Positions 18,634 through 26,234 of a stretch of 32,000 nucleotides of DNA are shown here, one piece after another. The notes beneath the pieces were generated by a model, which was not told the DNA's origin, did no database searches, and saw only the letters and a program-made list of their open reading frames with translations. Both the position numbers and the translations under genes were made by a program. Origin of the DNA: Gammaproteobacteria bacterium (lineage in GTDB: Bacteria > Pseudomonadota > Gammaproteobacteria > JAJDOJ01); NCBI GenBank assembly GCA_022340215.1, contig JAJDOJ010000143.1, positions 1 to 32,000 of the forward strand, written 5' to 3'. How positions within the stretch are numbered: position 1 is the first letter of the stretch; each line of letters begins with the position of its first letter.

Positions 18634-19319
18634 GCCGCGTTCCCCGTCTCTCCGTTCCGCTGCGGTTCCCGCAGCGAGATGACCGGCCAGCCCCGCTGCG
18701 CTGCGACGCGTCGCAGCGTATCGTCGGGATCTACGGCGACAGCATGTGTCACCTGTTCCAGCAGCGGGATGTCATTGTGCGAATCGCTGTAGAACCAGCT
18801 GTCCTCGAGATCCTCCCCGTTTTCCTGCAGCCACAGTCTCAGCCGCTCCACCTTGCCCTCCCGGAAGCAGGGAATACCGGCGAGCTCGCCCGTATAGGCG
18901 CCGTCCCGGAATTCGGGCTCCGTCGCGATGAGATCGGTCACGCCCAGTTCGTCCGCGATGGGGCGGGTGACGAACCGGTTCGTCGCTGTAATGATGACGG
19001 CCCGGTCGCCGCGTCGCCGGTGCCTTTCCAGCAGTTCCAGGGCCGCAGGCAGGACGATCGGGCGGATCAGTTCCCGCACGTACTCGCTACGCAGGTCGTT
19101 CAGCTCACTGAGGGGATTGTCCGCGAGCGGGCGGTAGGCGAACCGCGCGAACTCGTAGATGTCGAGCGTACCGGTGTGGTAGCGCTCGTAGAATTCCCGG
19201 TTCCTGCGTTCGTATTCTTCGCCGTCGACCACGCCGCGCAGCACGAGGAACCGGCCCCAGAGATAGTCGCTGTCGCCGCCCAGCAGGGTATTGTCGAGAT
19301 CGAAAAGCGCAACACTCAT
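18630..19319 (-). CDS. HAD-superfamily hydrolase, subfamily IB (SerB-like phosphatase)
   Basis: A 229-residue phosphatase with the HAD motifs in order: FDLDNTLLGGDSD (nucleophile Asp7 and general acid Asp9), VIITATNRFV (motif II Thr), a Lys in the CFREGKVERL segment, and YSDSHNDIPLLE (motif IV acidic pair). The helical cap between motifs I and II fits the type IB group of phosphoserine and histidinol-phosphate phosphatases. The substrate is not identifiable. It is the first gene of a two-gene leftward operon with the class II aldolase, divergent from rppH across 139 bp. Confidence 0.87.
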   Translation of the reverse strand: MSVALFDLDNTLLGGDSDYLWGRFLVLRGVVDGEEYERRNREFYERYHTGTLDIYEFARFAYRPLADNPLSELNDLRSEYVRELIRPIVLPAALELLERHRRRGDRAVIITATNRFVTRPIADELGVTDLIATEPEFRDGAYTGELAGIPCFREGKVERLRLWLQENGEDLEDSWFYSDSHNDIPLLEQVTHAVAVDPDDTLRRVAAQRGWPVISLREPQRNGETGNAA

Positions 19320-19458
19320 GGATTTCCCGGTATATCGCGGTCCAATGAGCGTGGCATTTTATCCGCACCCCCGTCGGTGCGATACCGGATTTGCCCATTG
19401 GCGGGCCATGTGGAAGAATGAATCGTAAGTTTTGAGCGATTCTGATTCAGAGTTACAA

Positions 19459-19965
19459 GTGATTGATTCGGATGGATTCAGGCCAAACGTCGGCATAATC
19501 CTGTGTAACGAAAGACAAAGCGTGTTCTGGTGCAAGCGTTTGGGTCAGAACGCCTGGCAGTTTCCCCAGGGCGGTATCCGAAGCCATGAGACGCCGCGCG
19601 AGGCGATGTTCCGGGAACTTCGTGAAGAGACGGGATTACTGTCGGAACACGTGGAGGTGATAGGCGCCACCCGCGGATGGCTGCGATATCGTCTACCGCG
19701 TCGCATGATACGACACCACGTCCAGCCCTGCTGCGTCGGGCAGAAACAGGTCTGGTTCATGTTGAGGATGGTCGGAAGCGAGTCGGACGTGAATCTTGCC
19801 TCGTCGCATCGCCCGGAGTTCGATGGTTGGCGCTGGGTTGACTATTGGCAACCGGCCCGTGACGTCGTTTTCTTCAAGCGACATGTCTATGAGCGCGCCC
19901 TGCGCGAGCTCGCCCCACTGGTTTTCCCGAATGGTGGCCCTCCGATGCGTTCCCTTGAGAATTAA
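19459..19965 (+). CDS. rppH: RNA pyrophosphohydrolase
   Basis: Nudix hydrolase that removes pyrophosphate from the 5' triphosphate end of RNA and so triggers decay. 168 residues from GTG 19459, giving [17 protein letters not shown], which aligns with the E. coli RppH start. The longer TTG opening at 19432 adds nine residues without family support. The Nudix box GX5EX7REUXEEXGU is intact ([23 protein letters not shown]), preceded by WQFPQGG. The C-terminal [12 protein letters not shown] segment is typical. It is followed after 23 bp by ptsP, the order seen in E. coli and many gammaproteobacteria. Confidence 0.93.
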   Translation: MIDSDGFRPNVGIILCNERQSVFWCKRLGQNAWQFPQGGIRSHETPREAMFRELREETGLLSEHVEVIGATRGWLRYRLPRRMIRHHVQPCCVGQKQVWFMLRMVGSESDVNLASSHRPEFDGWRWVDYWQPARDVVFFKRHVYERALRELAPLVFPNGGPPMRSLEN

Positions 19966-19988
19966 CGAGCGCGATCTGGCTCCGGCGC

Positions 19989-22259
19989 ATGCTTGACCTC
20001 CTGCAGCGAATCATTCAGGAAGTCAATTCCACCGCCGATCATGGTGGTGCGCTCGAGATCATCGTTCATCGGGTCAAGAAGGTGCTGCGGGTAGATGTCT
20101 GTTCGGTCTACCTGGTGCCGCCGGGAACCACCGAACTCCTGTTGATGGCGACCGACGGCCTGAACCCGGAATGCCTTTATAACGTCAGAATCGATTTCAG
20201 CGAGGGACTGGTCGGGCTGGTTGCGCAACGCGCTGAGCCGATCAACCTGGAAGATGCGCCCAGCCATCCGAGATATAAGTACTTTCCACAGACCGGGGAG
20301 GAGCGTTACCGGGCCTTTCTCGGCATCCCCATCATTCAGCACCGCAAGATTCTGGGAGTCCTTGTCGTCCAGCAGACAGAGTGCCGGCGGTTCGATGACG
20401 AGCAGACAGCGTTTCTGATTACACTTGCCGCCCAGCTCGCGGGCACGATCATTCACGCCGAGCTCAGTGGCGAGCTGGATGCCCTTCGCCGGGAAAGCGA
20501 GGATTCGGATCTGGCCATTCGCGGCATCGAGGGTGCGCCCGGCGTGGCGATCGGTACCGCGTGGGTCGCCTATCCCAGTGCAAATCTGAGCGCCGTACCC
20601 AATCGTGCGCCGGTGGACATCGAGACCGAGGTGAGTCTGTTTCTGGCCGCGGTGCAGAGTGTGCAGTCCGAACTGTTGAGGCTTAAGGAGCGCATGGGGC
20701 AGATCCTGCCGGCCGAAGAACGGGCGCTGTTCGACGCCTACATCATGATCCTCGGCAGTGATGCGCTCACACAACATACCGTGGAGCGTATCCGGGCGGG
20801 GAAGTGGGCGCCCGCGGCCCTGCGCGACACCATCGAGGAGAGTGCGGCGGTCTTCGATGAGATGGACGACACCTATCTCCGCGAGCGCGGAGAAGATATC
20901 CGCGATCTGGGCAGACGACTGCTGCTGTACCTGGAGAAGACTCCGCGCCTGTCTGGTGAAGGACAACCGTCGAGACTCGTGCTGGTCGGGGAAAACGTGA
21001 GCGTAGCGGAACTCGCGGACATTGCCCCGGAGCGACTGACGGGTGTGATTTCGGGCAGGGGTTCGGCATCGTCCCACGTTGCGATCCTCGCCCGCGCCCT
21101 GGGGATACCGGCGGTCATGGGCGCGGTCGATCTTCCCTACGGCCGACTGGATGGACGAGAGGTCATCGTCGATGGCTATAGCGGTCGAGTCTACCTGGAA
21201 CCGGGCCCCCAGATCCGCGCCGAATACGAGCGCTTTCAGCTCGAGGAGATCGAGCTCTCCGAGGGGCTGGCGGAGCTGGCCGCGAAACCGGCGATCACGG
21301 CGGACGGCGAGCGTATCCCCGTCTATGTCAACAGTGGATTGCTGGCGGATATCAACGTGGCGTTTCTGGCCGGTTCCGACGGCGTGGGTCTTTACCGGAC
21401 CGAGTTTCCCTTCATGGTCAGGGACCGGTTCCCCAGCGAACAGGAGCAAACCCGCATCTACCGCCAGGTGCTGGAAGCGGTGGCGCCGCGTCCGGTTACA
21501 CTGCGGACCCTGGATGTCGGGGGTGACAAGATCCTTCCCTACTTCCCGATCAAGGAGGATAACCCCTTCCTGGGTTGGCGCGGTATCCGCATCACGCTCG
21601 ACCATCCCGAGATATTTCTGACCCAGATGCGCGCGATGCTGCGCGCCAATGTCGGGCTGAACAACCTCAAGGTGATGTTTCCGATGATCAGTGCGGTGGG
21701 AGAGGTGGACGAGGCGCTTGGACTTGTCCGCCAGGCGTGGTCGGAACTCGTGGAGGAGGGTGTCCAGGTCGTGGAACCCGAGATAGGTGTCATGATCGAA
21801 GTGCCTTCGGCCGTGTACCTGGCGGAAAAGATCGCCTCGAGGGTTTCTTTCGTCAGCGTGGGTACCAACGACCTGGTGCAGTATCTACTGGCGGTTGATC
21901 GGAACAACGCCCGTGTCGCCGAACTGTACCGCACCATGCATCCGGCCGTGCTGCTTGCGTTGATCGACGTGGTGCGCGGGGTCCATGCCGCAGGTAAGAC
22001 GGTAGGCGTCTGTGGCGAGATGGCCAGTGACCCGGCATCGGCCATCCTGCTGCTGGGTATGGGAATGGATAACCTCAGCGTCACGGTGTCGGGGCTGTCC
22101 CGCGTCAAGTGGATGATCTCGAGCTTCACCCGAGCCCGGGCCGCCGAGATCCTCGAAACGGTCATACGGCTCGAAGACCCGATCGTTATCCGGGAGACGG
22201 TCAATCGCGAACTGGTCGGGGCTGGGCTCGGTGGTCTGATGCGTGCCGGCAAGCGCTAG
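19989..22259 (+). CDS. ptsP: Phosphoenolpyruvate-protein phosphotransferase PtsP (enzyme I-Ntr)
   Basis: First enzyme of the nitrogen-type phosphotransferase relay, passing phosphate from PEP to NPr and then EIIA-Ntr for regulation rather than sugar transport. The 756-residue protein has an N-terminal GAF domain (about 1-165), then the enzyme I N-terminal region with the phosphorylated His363 in GRGSASSHVAILARALGIPAVMG, and the PEP-binding TIM barrel with FPFMVRDRFPSEQEQ, RTLDVGGDKILPYF, VSVGTNDLVQYLLAVDRNN and VCGEMASDP near the C-terminus. No strong ribosome-binding site precedes the ATG, fitting coupling to rppH. Its stop codon overlaps the stop of a small convergent membrane-protein frame. 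Confidence 0.96.
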   Translation: MLDLLQRIIQEVNSTADHGGALEIIVHRVKKVLRVDVCSVYLVPPGTTELLLMATDGLNPECLYNVRIDFSEGLVGLVAQRAEPINLEDAPSHPRYKYFPQTGEERYRAFLGIPIIQHRKILGVLVVQQTECRRFDDEQTAFLITLAAQLAGTIIHAELSGELDALRRESEDSDLAIRGIEGAPGVAIGTAWVAYPSANLSAVPNRAPVDIETEVSLFLAAVQSVQSELLRLKERMGQILPAEERALFDAYIMILGSDALTQHTVERIRAGKWAPAALRDTIEESAAVFDEMDDTYLRERGEDIRDLGRRLLLYLEKTPRLSGEGQPSRLVLVGENVSVAELADIAPERLTGVISGRGSASSHVAILARALGIPAVMGAVDLPYGRLDGREVIVDGYSGRVYLEPGPQIRAEYERFQLEEIELSEGLAELAAKPAITADGERIPVYVNSGLLADINVAFLAGSDGVGLYRTEFPFMVRDRFPSEQEQTRIYRQVLEAVAPRPVTLRTLDVGGDKILPYFPIKEDNPFLGWRGIRITLDHPEIFLTQMRAMLRANVGLNNLKVMFPMISAVGEVDEALGLVRQAWSELVEEGVQVVEPEIGVMIEVPSAVYLAEKIASRVSFVSVGTNDLVQYLLAVDRNNARVAELYRTMHPAVLLALIDVVRGVHAAGKTVGVCGEMASDPASAILLLGMGMDNLSVTVSGLSRVKWMISSFTRARAAEILETVIRLEDPIVIRETVNRELVGAGLGGLMRAGKR

Positions 22260-22471
22260 GGAGGCTGGCACCACGCCCGTGCAACCCGGTCTGTGTGCGG
22301 CGTAACGAATGCCTCGATGCCGTCCCGAGCGGTGCTGGGGACGGCGCCGAAATCGTACCCCGGGTGCCGTTCGAGGCCGAGCTTCGCGGTGTGCTGCACG
22401 AAGATGCCCGTCAGCGCGAGCAGGGAAGTGATGGTGGCCGCCGCAAGCCCGATGTAACGATGCCAGTGCAA
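22256..22471 (-). CDS. Small PepSY-associated TM-helix protein or remnant
   Basis: The frame reads HWHRYIGLAAATITSLLALTGIF, the HWHR signature and first membrane helix of PepSY-associated transmembrane proteins, followed by about 40 soluble residues. From TTG 22471 it would be 71 residues. The homologous-looking sequence continues upstream in frame (a basic RRRRFRTC stretch just before), but no ATG, GTG or TTG precedes it there and the frame runs back over the end of hemJ. The nearest ATG (in CGTCATGCGC, about 22508) is in another frame, separated by a run of five C's. It may use an unusual start, be translated from hemJ, or be a frameshifted remnant. The stop overlaps the ptsP stop convergently. 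Confidence 0.5.
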   Translation of the reverse strand: MHWHRYIGLAAATITSLLALTGIFVQHTAKLGLERHPGYDFGAVPSTARDGIEAFVTPHTDRVARAWCQPP

Positions 22472-22527
22472 GCACGTGCGGAAACGGCGCCGCCGGGGGA
22501 ACTGCGCATGACGGTTCGCGAATGGGT

Positions 22528-22971
22528 CTAGAAGGGCCGAACGACGGCGAGCACTACGATCCCGATCAGGAAAACGACCGGCACTTCATTGAACCAGCGG
22601 TACCATACGTGGGAATGCCGGTTTTCGCCGTTGCGGAAGTCGATCAGCAGTTTTCCGCACCAGACATGATAGCCGATCAGGAGCAGGATCAGAAACAACT
22701 TGGTGTGCATCCATCCGGCATGCATATACCCGGACCAGTTCGCCACGAGCATCCACAGGCCGAGCACGACGGTGACGATCGCCCCGGGGGTCATGATGCC
22801 CCAGAACAGTTTCCGCTCCATGATCACGAAGCGCGCGATGCCCCGCGAGTCGTTTCCGGCCATGGAATGATAGACGAATAGCCTGGGGAGATAGAACAGG
22901 CCCGCGAACCAGGTCACCATGAAGATGATGTGAAATGCCTTGATCCAGGGCATCCAGGCTAGACCGAACAA
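22528..22971 (-). CDS. hemJ: Protoporphyrinogen IX oxidase HemJ
   Basis: Integral membrane enzyme oxidising protoporphyrinogen IX to protoporphyrin IX, the penultimate step of haem synthesis. The 147-residue protein opens MFGLAWMPWIKAFHIIFMVTWFAGLFYLPRLFVYH with the conserved family His (His14). It has four predicted membrane helices, an ERKLFWGIMTPGAI segment and a WMHTKLFLILLLIGYH segment, all HemJ hallmarks. Met7 is an alternative start. It lies downstream of bfr on the same strand, across a 179-bp spacer with a hairpin, so it probably has its own promoter. Together with hemL in the same window it covers two haem steps. Confidence 0.93.
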   Translation of the reverse strand: MFGLAWMPWIKAFHIIFMVTWFAGLFYLPRLFVYHSMAGNDSRGIARFVIMERKLFWGIMTPGAIVTVVLGLWMLVANWSGYMHAGWMHTKLFLILLLIGYHVWCGKLLIDFRNGENRHSHVWYRWFNEVPVVFLIGIVVLAVVRPF

Positions 22972-23089
22972 TGGCGTGTAGAAATCGCGAGTCGTGAATC
23001 CGAACCCGGATTTGCGGAGGTTCCGGACGATCCGGCCCGCTCGTCATGGCGGGTAACCCGATACATGACGGGCCGATACCGGTACAGTC

Positions 23090-23106
23090 GTCCCCGACAC
23101 GGGGAC
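23090..23106. terminator. Hairpin between bfr and hemJ
   Basis: GTCCCCG-ACA-CGGGGAC is a perfect 7-bp stem, 45 bp beyond the bfr stop in the direction of bfr transcription. The T-rich side (TCTTT) follows on the plus strand only, so as a bfr terminator it lacks a proper U-tract. It may instead act as a 3' stabilising structure. Confidence 0.35.
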
Positions 23107-23150
23107 TCTTTCCCTGCTGATATTGCGAATCCGGCCATACCGTGCGCCGG

Positions 23151-23615
23151 TTACATCTTCGATTGCAGGTAGTTCTTCGTTCCGATGCGATCGATCAGCT
23201 CCAGCTGGGTCTCCAGCCAGTCGATGTGTTCTTCCTCCGAGGCAAGGATGTCTGCGAGCAGTTCGCGCGAGACGTAGTCCGAGGTGGATTCGCAGTGAGC
23301 GATGGCCTCGCGCAGCAGGGGAACGGCGTCTTTCTCCAGCTGAAGATCGCATTCGAGCATTTCCGCCGGGTGTTCGCCGATGCGGAGCTTGCCGAGATCC
23401 TGAAGGTTGGGTAGGCCCTCGAGAAACAGGATGCGCTCGATCAGTGCATCGGCGTGTTTCATCTCGTCGACCGATTCCTTGTACTCGTGCCCGTCGAGTT
23501 CGTGCAGACCCCAGTTTCGAAACATGCGCGCGTGCAGGAAATACTGATTGATCGCCGTGAGTTCGTTGCTCAGGGCCTTGTTCAGGTAGTCGATGACTTT
23601 CTTGTCGCCTTTCAC
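23151..23615 (-). CDS. bfr: Bacterioferritin
   Basis: Iron-storage cage protein that oxidises Fe2+ and stores ferric mineral. 154 residues from GTG 23615, chosen because a strong AGAGGGGG ribosome-binding site sits just upstream and the N-terminus [19 protein letters not shown] aligns with family starts. The open frame continues 30 codons further without support. With this start the ferroxidase ligands fall at the E. coli Bfr numbers: Glu18, Glu51, His54, Glu94, Glu127 and His130. The haem ligand Met52 is also present, so this is a haem-binding, catalytically competent subunit. bfd lies upstream on the same strand, 286 bp away. Confidence 0.96.
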   Translation of the reverse strand: MKGDKKVIDYLNKALSNELTAINQYFLHARMFRNWGLHELDGHEYKESVDEMKHADALIERILFLEGLPNLQDLGKLRIGEHPAEMLECDLQLEKDAVPLLREAIAHCESTSDYVSRELLADILASEEEHIDWLETQLELIDRIGTKNYLQSKM

Positions 23616-23901
23616 TGCCCCCTCTCCCTTCCGGTTGCCGGATTTGTCGATGCGCTGGGATGCGTGTTGCACGAATGCCAACCTACAAACCAGACACGTT
23701 AGCAATCGGGCTGTACGGCGTCAATTCCATGTCCCGACCGGAACAAACGCGGTTATTTGGCCGTTGCCGGTATGGAACCCCTTAGAGTATCCCGTCCTGG
23801 GGTGGCGCCGCGTGGATCGGGGGATTAGGAAATCGCCCCGGATTCCCGGCTGGTGGCGAGCTGGTTGGTTCGGGAAACCGGAGAGCCTTGGAACTCAGCA
23901 G

Positions 23902-24096
23902 TCAGGCGGGTCCCGATGCCAATGCGTCGGTTTGCTCGCCCGCATCCCTGAGCATGGATCTGGCGCACATGCCGCAGACTCCACAACAGGTTGCCACGCC
24001 GAGGGATCGGCTTAGGTCGCGCATGGAAGTTGCGCCGTTGTCGATCTCGCGCTGGATTTGTTTGTCGGTCACGGCGTTGCAGATGCATACGTACAT
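23902..24096 (-). CDS. bfd: Bacterioferritin-associated ferredoxin
   Basis: [2Fe-2S] protein that reduces bacterioferritin to release stored iron. The 64-residue protein starts MYVCICNAVTDKQIQREI and has the four cluster cysteines at the E. coli positions: Cys4, Cys6, Cys38 and Cys41 (in ATCCGVCGMCARS). Two extra cysteines (37 and 44) flank the second pair. A GGGGGG ribosome-binding site lies before the ATG. A TTGACA promoter with an overlapping Fur-type operator lies upstream, which fits iron-starvation induction. It precedes bfr on the same strand. Confidence 0.94.
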   Translation of the reverse strand: MYVCICNAVTDKQIQREIDNGATSMRDLSRSLGVATCCGVCGMCARSMLRDAGEQTDALASGPA

Positions 24097-24127
24097 TGTT
24101 TCGCCCCCCAGTCACTGTCTGTTGGCA

Positions 24128-24156
24128 ACACTAGTACGAATGAGAATGATTGTCAA
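24128..24156 (-). promoter_or_regulatory. bfd promoter with Fur-type operator
   Basis: On the minus strand TTGACA (24151-24156) and TAGTGT (24128-24133) are separated by exactly 17 bp. The 7-1-7 dyad TGAGAAT-G-ATTGTCA at 24141-24155 matches the Fur core TGATAAT-N-ATTATCA at 12 of 14 positions and covers the -35 and part of the spacer. Fur-Fe2+ would block this promoter when iron is plentiful, as known for bfd in other proteobacteria. Confidence 0.72.
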
Positions 24157-24595
24157 TAGCGACTCTGTGTCGCAACCCTCAATATCGAGACGAACGACTT
24201 GTCCATCGATCTGGCCACGCCGACACGTCGCATCGCCTGAACCACGGGATCATGGGTATAGTCCAGACCCCTGGCCTTGAGCAGGACGCGAAAAACGGAA
24301 CGGCAGCCGAACAACCGGCCGCTGATCAGGTTGGCGACGACGATTGCCAGCATCCCGGGCATGATGATGTGAGGGTTCTGGGTCAGCTCGAATACCGCGA
24401 TCAGGGCGGCAAGATGAGTAATATCCGCAAGCCATCGATCGCGTACCGGAACAGCACGATCACCAATCCCGTCACGATTCCTGTAACCAAACCCAGTATG
24501 GCCAGTGAGAGCAGGGCGTCGGGGCGCGCGATATGGATGCGCGCCAGGTGGAACTGGTTCCTGAAAACCGCGATCGCGTTGCGCCAGGTCTTCAT
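24153..24595 (-). pseudogene. ClC-type chloride channel pseudogene, internally deleted
   Basis: Two pieces of a ClC chloride channel/antiporter are joined out of frame. The N-terminal piece, from ATG 24595, carries the first membrane helix (ALLSLAILGLVTGIVTGLVI) and stops at about 24401. Directly after, in another frame, is the C-terminal membrane region (LAALIAVFELTQNPHIIMPG, then MLAIVVANLISGRLFG, then RRVGVARSMDKSF), ending at 24153 where CBS domains often follow. The central several hundred residues, including the selectivity-filter helices, are missing. The 3' end is also lost: the stop overlaps the bfd Fur operator. The 5' side is followed by copy B of the repeat element 170 bp further upstream. 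Non-functional with good confidence. Confidence 0.78.
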
Positions 24596-24765
24596 CGGGT
24601 TACCGTTGATTCGGGAAGCTGTTCCTGATGAAGCGAAGGGGTTCACCGGCGCCTCGGATAGCGGATTATGCCAGATCGCGCCGGCCTGTCGTTCCCGCTC
24701 CCGTGCGCACACGGTATGATTGAATCAAAGCTGGAGCAGAATCGACCCCATCGCGCGCCGCGTTT

Positions 24766-25004
24766 AGGCGATTGCCGGAAAATGGCATACCAGATCGCAC
24801 CGGGTGAGCTGCGAAGCAGTGAACGGCTTGGGCAGGAAGCCCAAGACCGGTGCCCAAGCAAAGCAGGGACAGCGCCGCGCCGGGATCGTTTGTCATCAAG
24901 GCGTGACAACAGGCGCATAGTCGAACTATGCAACGGTTGTCGCAACATAAGAGGACAGACGACAGAGACAAGTAGGATGGTATGTCACTTGACAGAAATC
25001 GCCT
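24766..25004 (-). mobile_element. MITE-like non-coding repeat, copy B (inverted)
   Basis: Reverse-complement copy of 17820-18057, 239 bp, differing by about 18 substitutions and one single-base indel. The ends AGGCGATT and AATCGCCT are intact. The hairpin arms are GTGACAAC (24903-24910) and GTTGTCGC (24936-24943), enclosing CATAGT-CGA-ACTATG, where copy A (read in this orientation) has CATCGT-CGA-ACGATG. The core also holds GCTTGGGCA (24826-24834), which can pair with either GCCCAAG (24839-24845) or TGCCCAAGC (24851-24859). It sits between the ClC pseudogene and argC. Predicted frames across it are arginine-rich, lack ribosome-binding sites and are not credible genes. Confidence 0.8.
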
Positions 25005-25087
25005 TAATGGATTGGCATCGACGCAAGCGATTCGTGCGCGGTCGTTCGGTTTGAAGTTCTGGGTTGGTGATGCATGGAGCGGGAAAG

Positions 25088-26119
25088 ATGATCAGAGCGG
25101 GAGTCGTCGGCGGTACCGGTTATACGGGCGTCGAGTTGTTACGTCTACTGGCCGCTCACCCCGGTGTGGAAGTCGTGGCGGTGACCTCGCGAGCCGAAGC
25201 GGGCCGCCGTCTGGACGAGATTTTTCCGAACCTGAGGGGTGTTTGCGATCTGGTCTTCCAGGAACCGGACGCTCAAGTCCTGGTTGGATGTGACATCGTC
25301 TTTTTCGCAACCCCGAACGGGACGGCGATGCACCTCGTGCCGGGTTTGCTCGACGCCGGCACGCGGATTATCGATCTCGCCGCGGACTTCCGGCTCCGGG
25401 ATTCCGTCGAGTGGAAACGCTGGTACGGAGAACCCCACGCGTGCCCGGAACTCCTGAGCGAAGCGGTATACGGACTGCCCGAGTTAAATCGGGAGACGAT
25501 TCGCGGCGCGAAGCTCGTGGCAAATCCTGGTTGTTATCCTACGGCCGTCACCCTGGGACTGCTGCCCCTGCTGGAAGCGGGGCTTGTGGACAGCGGGGAC
25601 CTGATCGCCGATGCCAAGTCCGGGGTCAGCGGGGCGGGACGCAAGGCCGCCGTCGGCATGCTGCTCGCGGAGGTGGGCGAGAACTTTAAAGCCTATGCGG
25701 TTCCCGGGCACAGGCACCTGCCCGAGATACGGCAGAACCTCGAACAGATCGCTAAGGAGTCCGTGGGTTTGACGTTCGTTCCACATCTAACGCCCATGAT
25801 CCGGGGTATACACGCGACCTTGTACGCGCGTGCCCTGAACAGGGGAGCGGACCTTCAGTCCCTGTTCGAAAGACGCTATGCGGGCGAGCCCTTCATCGAT
25901 GTGCTGCCCGAGGGCGCGCACCCAGAAACCCGAAGCGTGCGAGGAGCTAATATCTGCCGGATCGCTGTACATCGTCCGCAGGGGGGCGACACGATTGTCG
26001 TCTTGTCGGTGATCGACAATCTGGTCAAGGGAGCCGCAGGGCAGGCGGTACAGAATTTGAACCTGATGTTCGGGTTGGTGGAGCATTCGGGCCTTGAGCA
26101 CATCGCCCTGATACCCTGA
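25088..26119 (+). CDS. argC: N-acetyl-gamma-glutamyl-phosphate reductase
   Basis: Third step of arginine biosynthesis: NADPH-dependent reduction of N-acetylglutamyl phosphate to the semialdehyde. 343 residues from [21 protein letters not shown], which carries the Rossmann glycine motif. The catalytic Cys149 is in [12 protein letters not shown], and [10 protein letters not shown] and [15 protein letters not shown] follow as expected. A start eight codons upstream (25064) is possible but adds non-family residues. It lies 83 bp after repeat copy B and leads a rightward series with the DUF6776-type gene and erpA. No other arg genes are in the window. Confidence 0.96.
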   Translation: MIRAGVVGGTGYTGVELLRLLAAHPGVEVVAVTSRAEAGRRLDEIFPNLRGVCDLVFQEPDAQVLVGCDIVFFATPNGTAMHLVPGLLDAGTRIIDLAADFRLRDSVEWKRWYGEPHACPELLSEAVYGLPELNRETIRGAKLVANPGCYPTAVTLGLLPLLEAGLVDSGDLIADAKSGVSGAGRKAAVGMLLAEVGENFKAYAVPGHRHLPEIRQNLEQIAKESVGLTFVPHLTPMIRGIHATLYARALNRGADLQSLFERRYAGEPFIDVLPEGAHPETRSVRGANICRIAVHRPQGGDTIVVLSVIDNLVKGAAGQAVQNLNLMFGLVEHSGLEHIALIP

Positions 26120-26234
26120 TTTTCGATAGCCCGAGAACAGTGGTTGATACGGTTTCGGGAATCGGGGCAGCTGAGAGCGGCGGCTGTTTCGAGGTGCCTG
26201 TGGACCAGAGTCCGTTGCAGAGGTGGCTCCGGGG

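Noticed and set aside
19962-21605. 547-codon open frame on the minus strand opposite ptsP
   Set aside because: Shadow frame; the ptsP product is full length with all motifs.
24664-24683. Short similarity between this stretch (CCAGATCGCGCCGG) and the end of the repeat element
   Set aside because: Only about 14 bases; too short to call a third partial copy.
24643-25054. Arginine-rich small frames across repeat copy B (similar ones in copy A)
   Set aside because: The copies differ by an indel and by hairpin-preserving substitutions, not by codon-preserving ones, and lack ribosome-binding sites.
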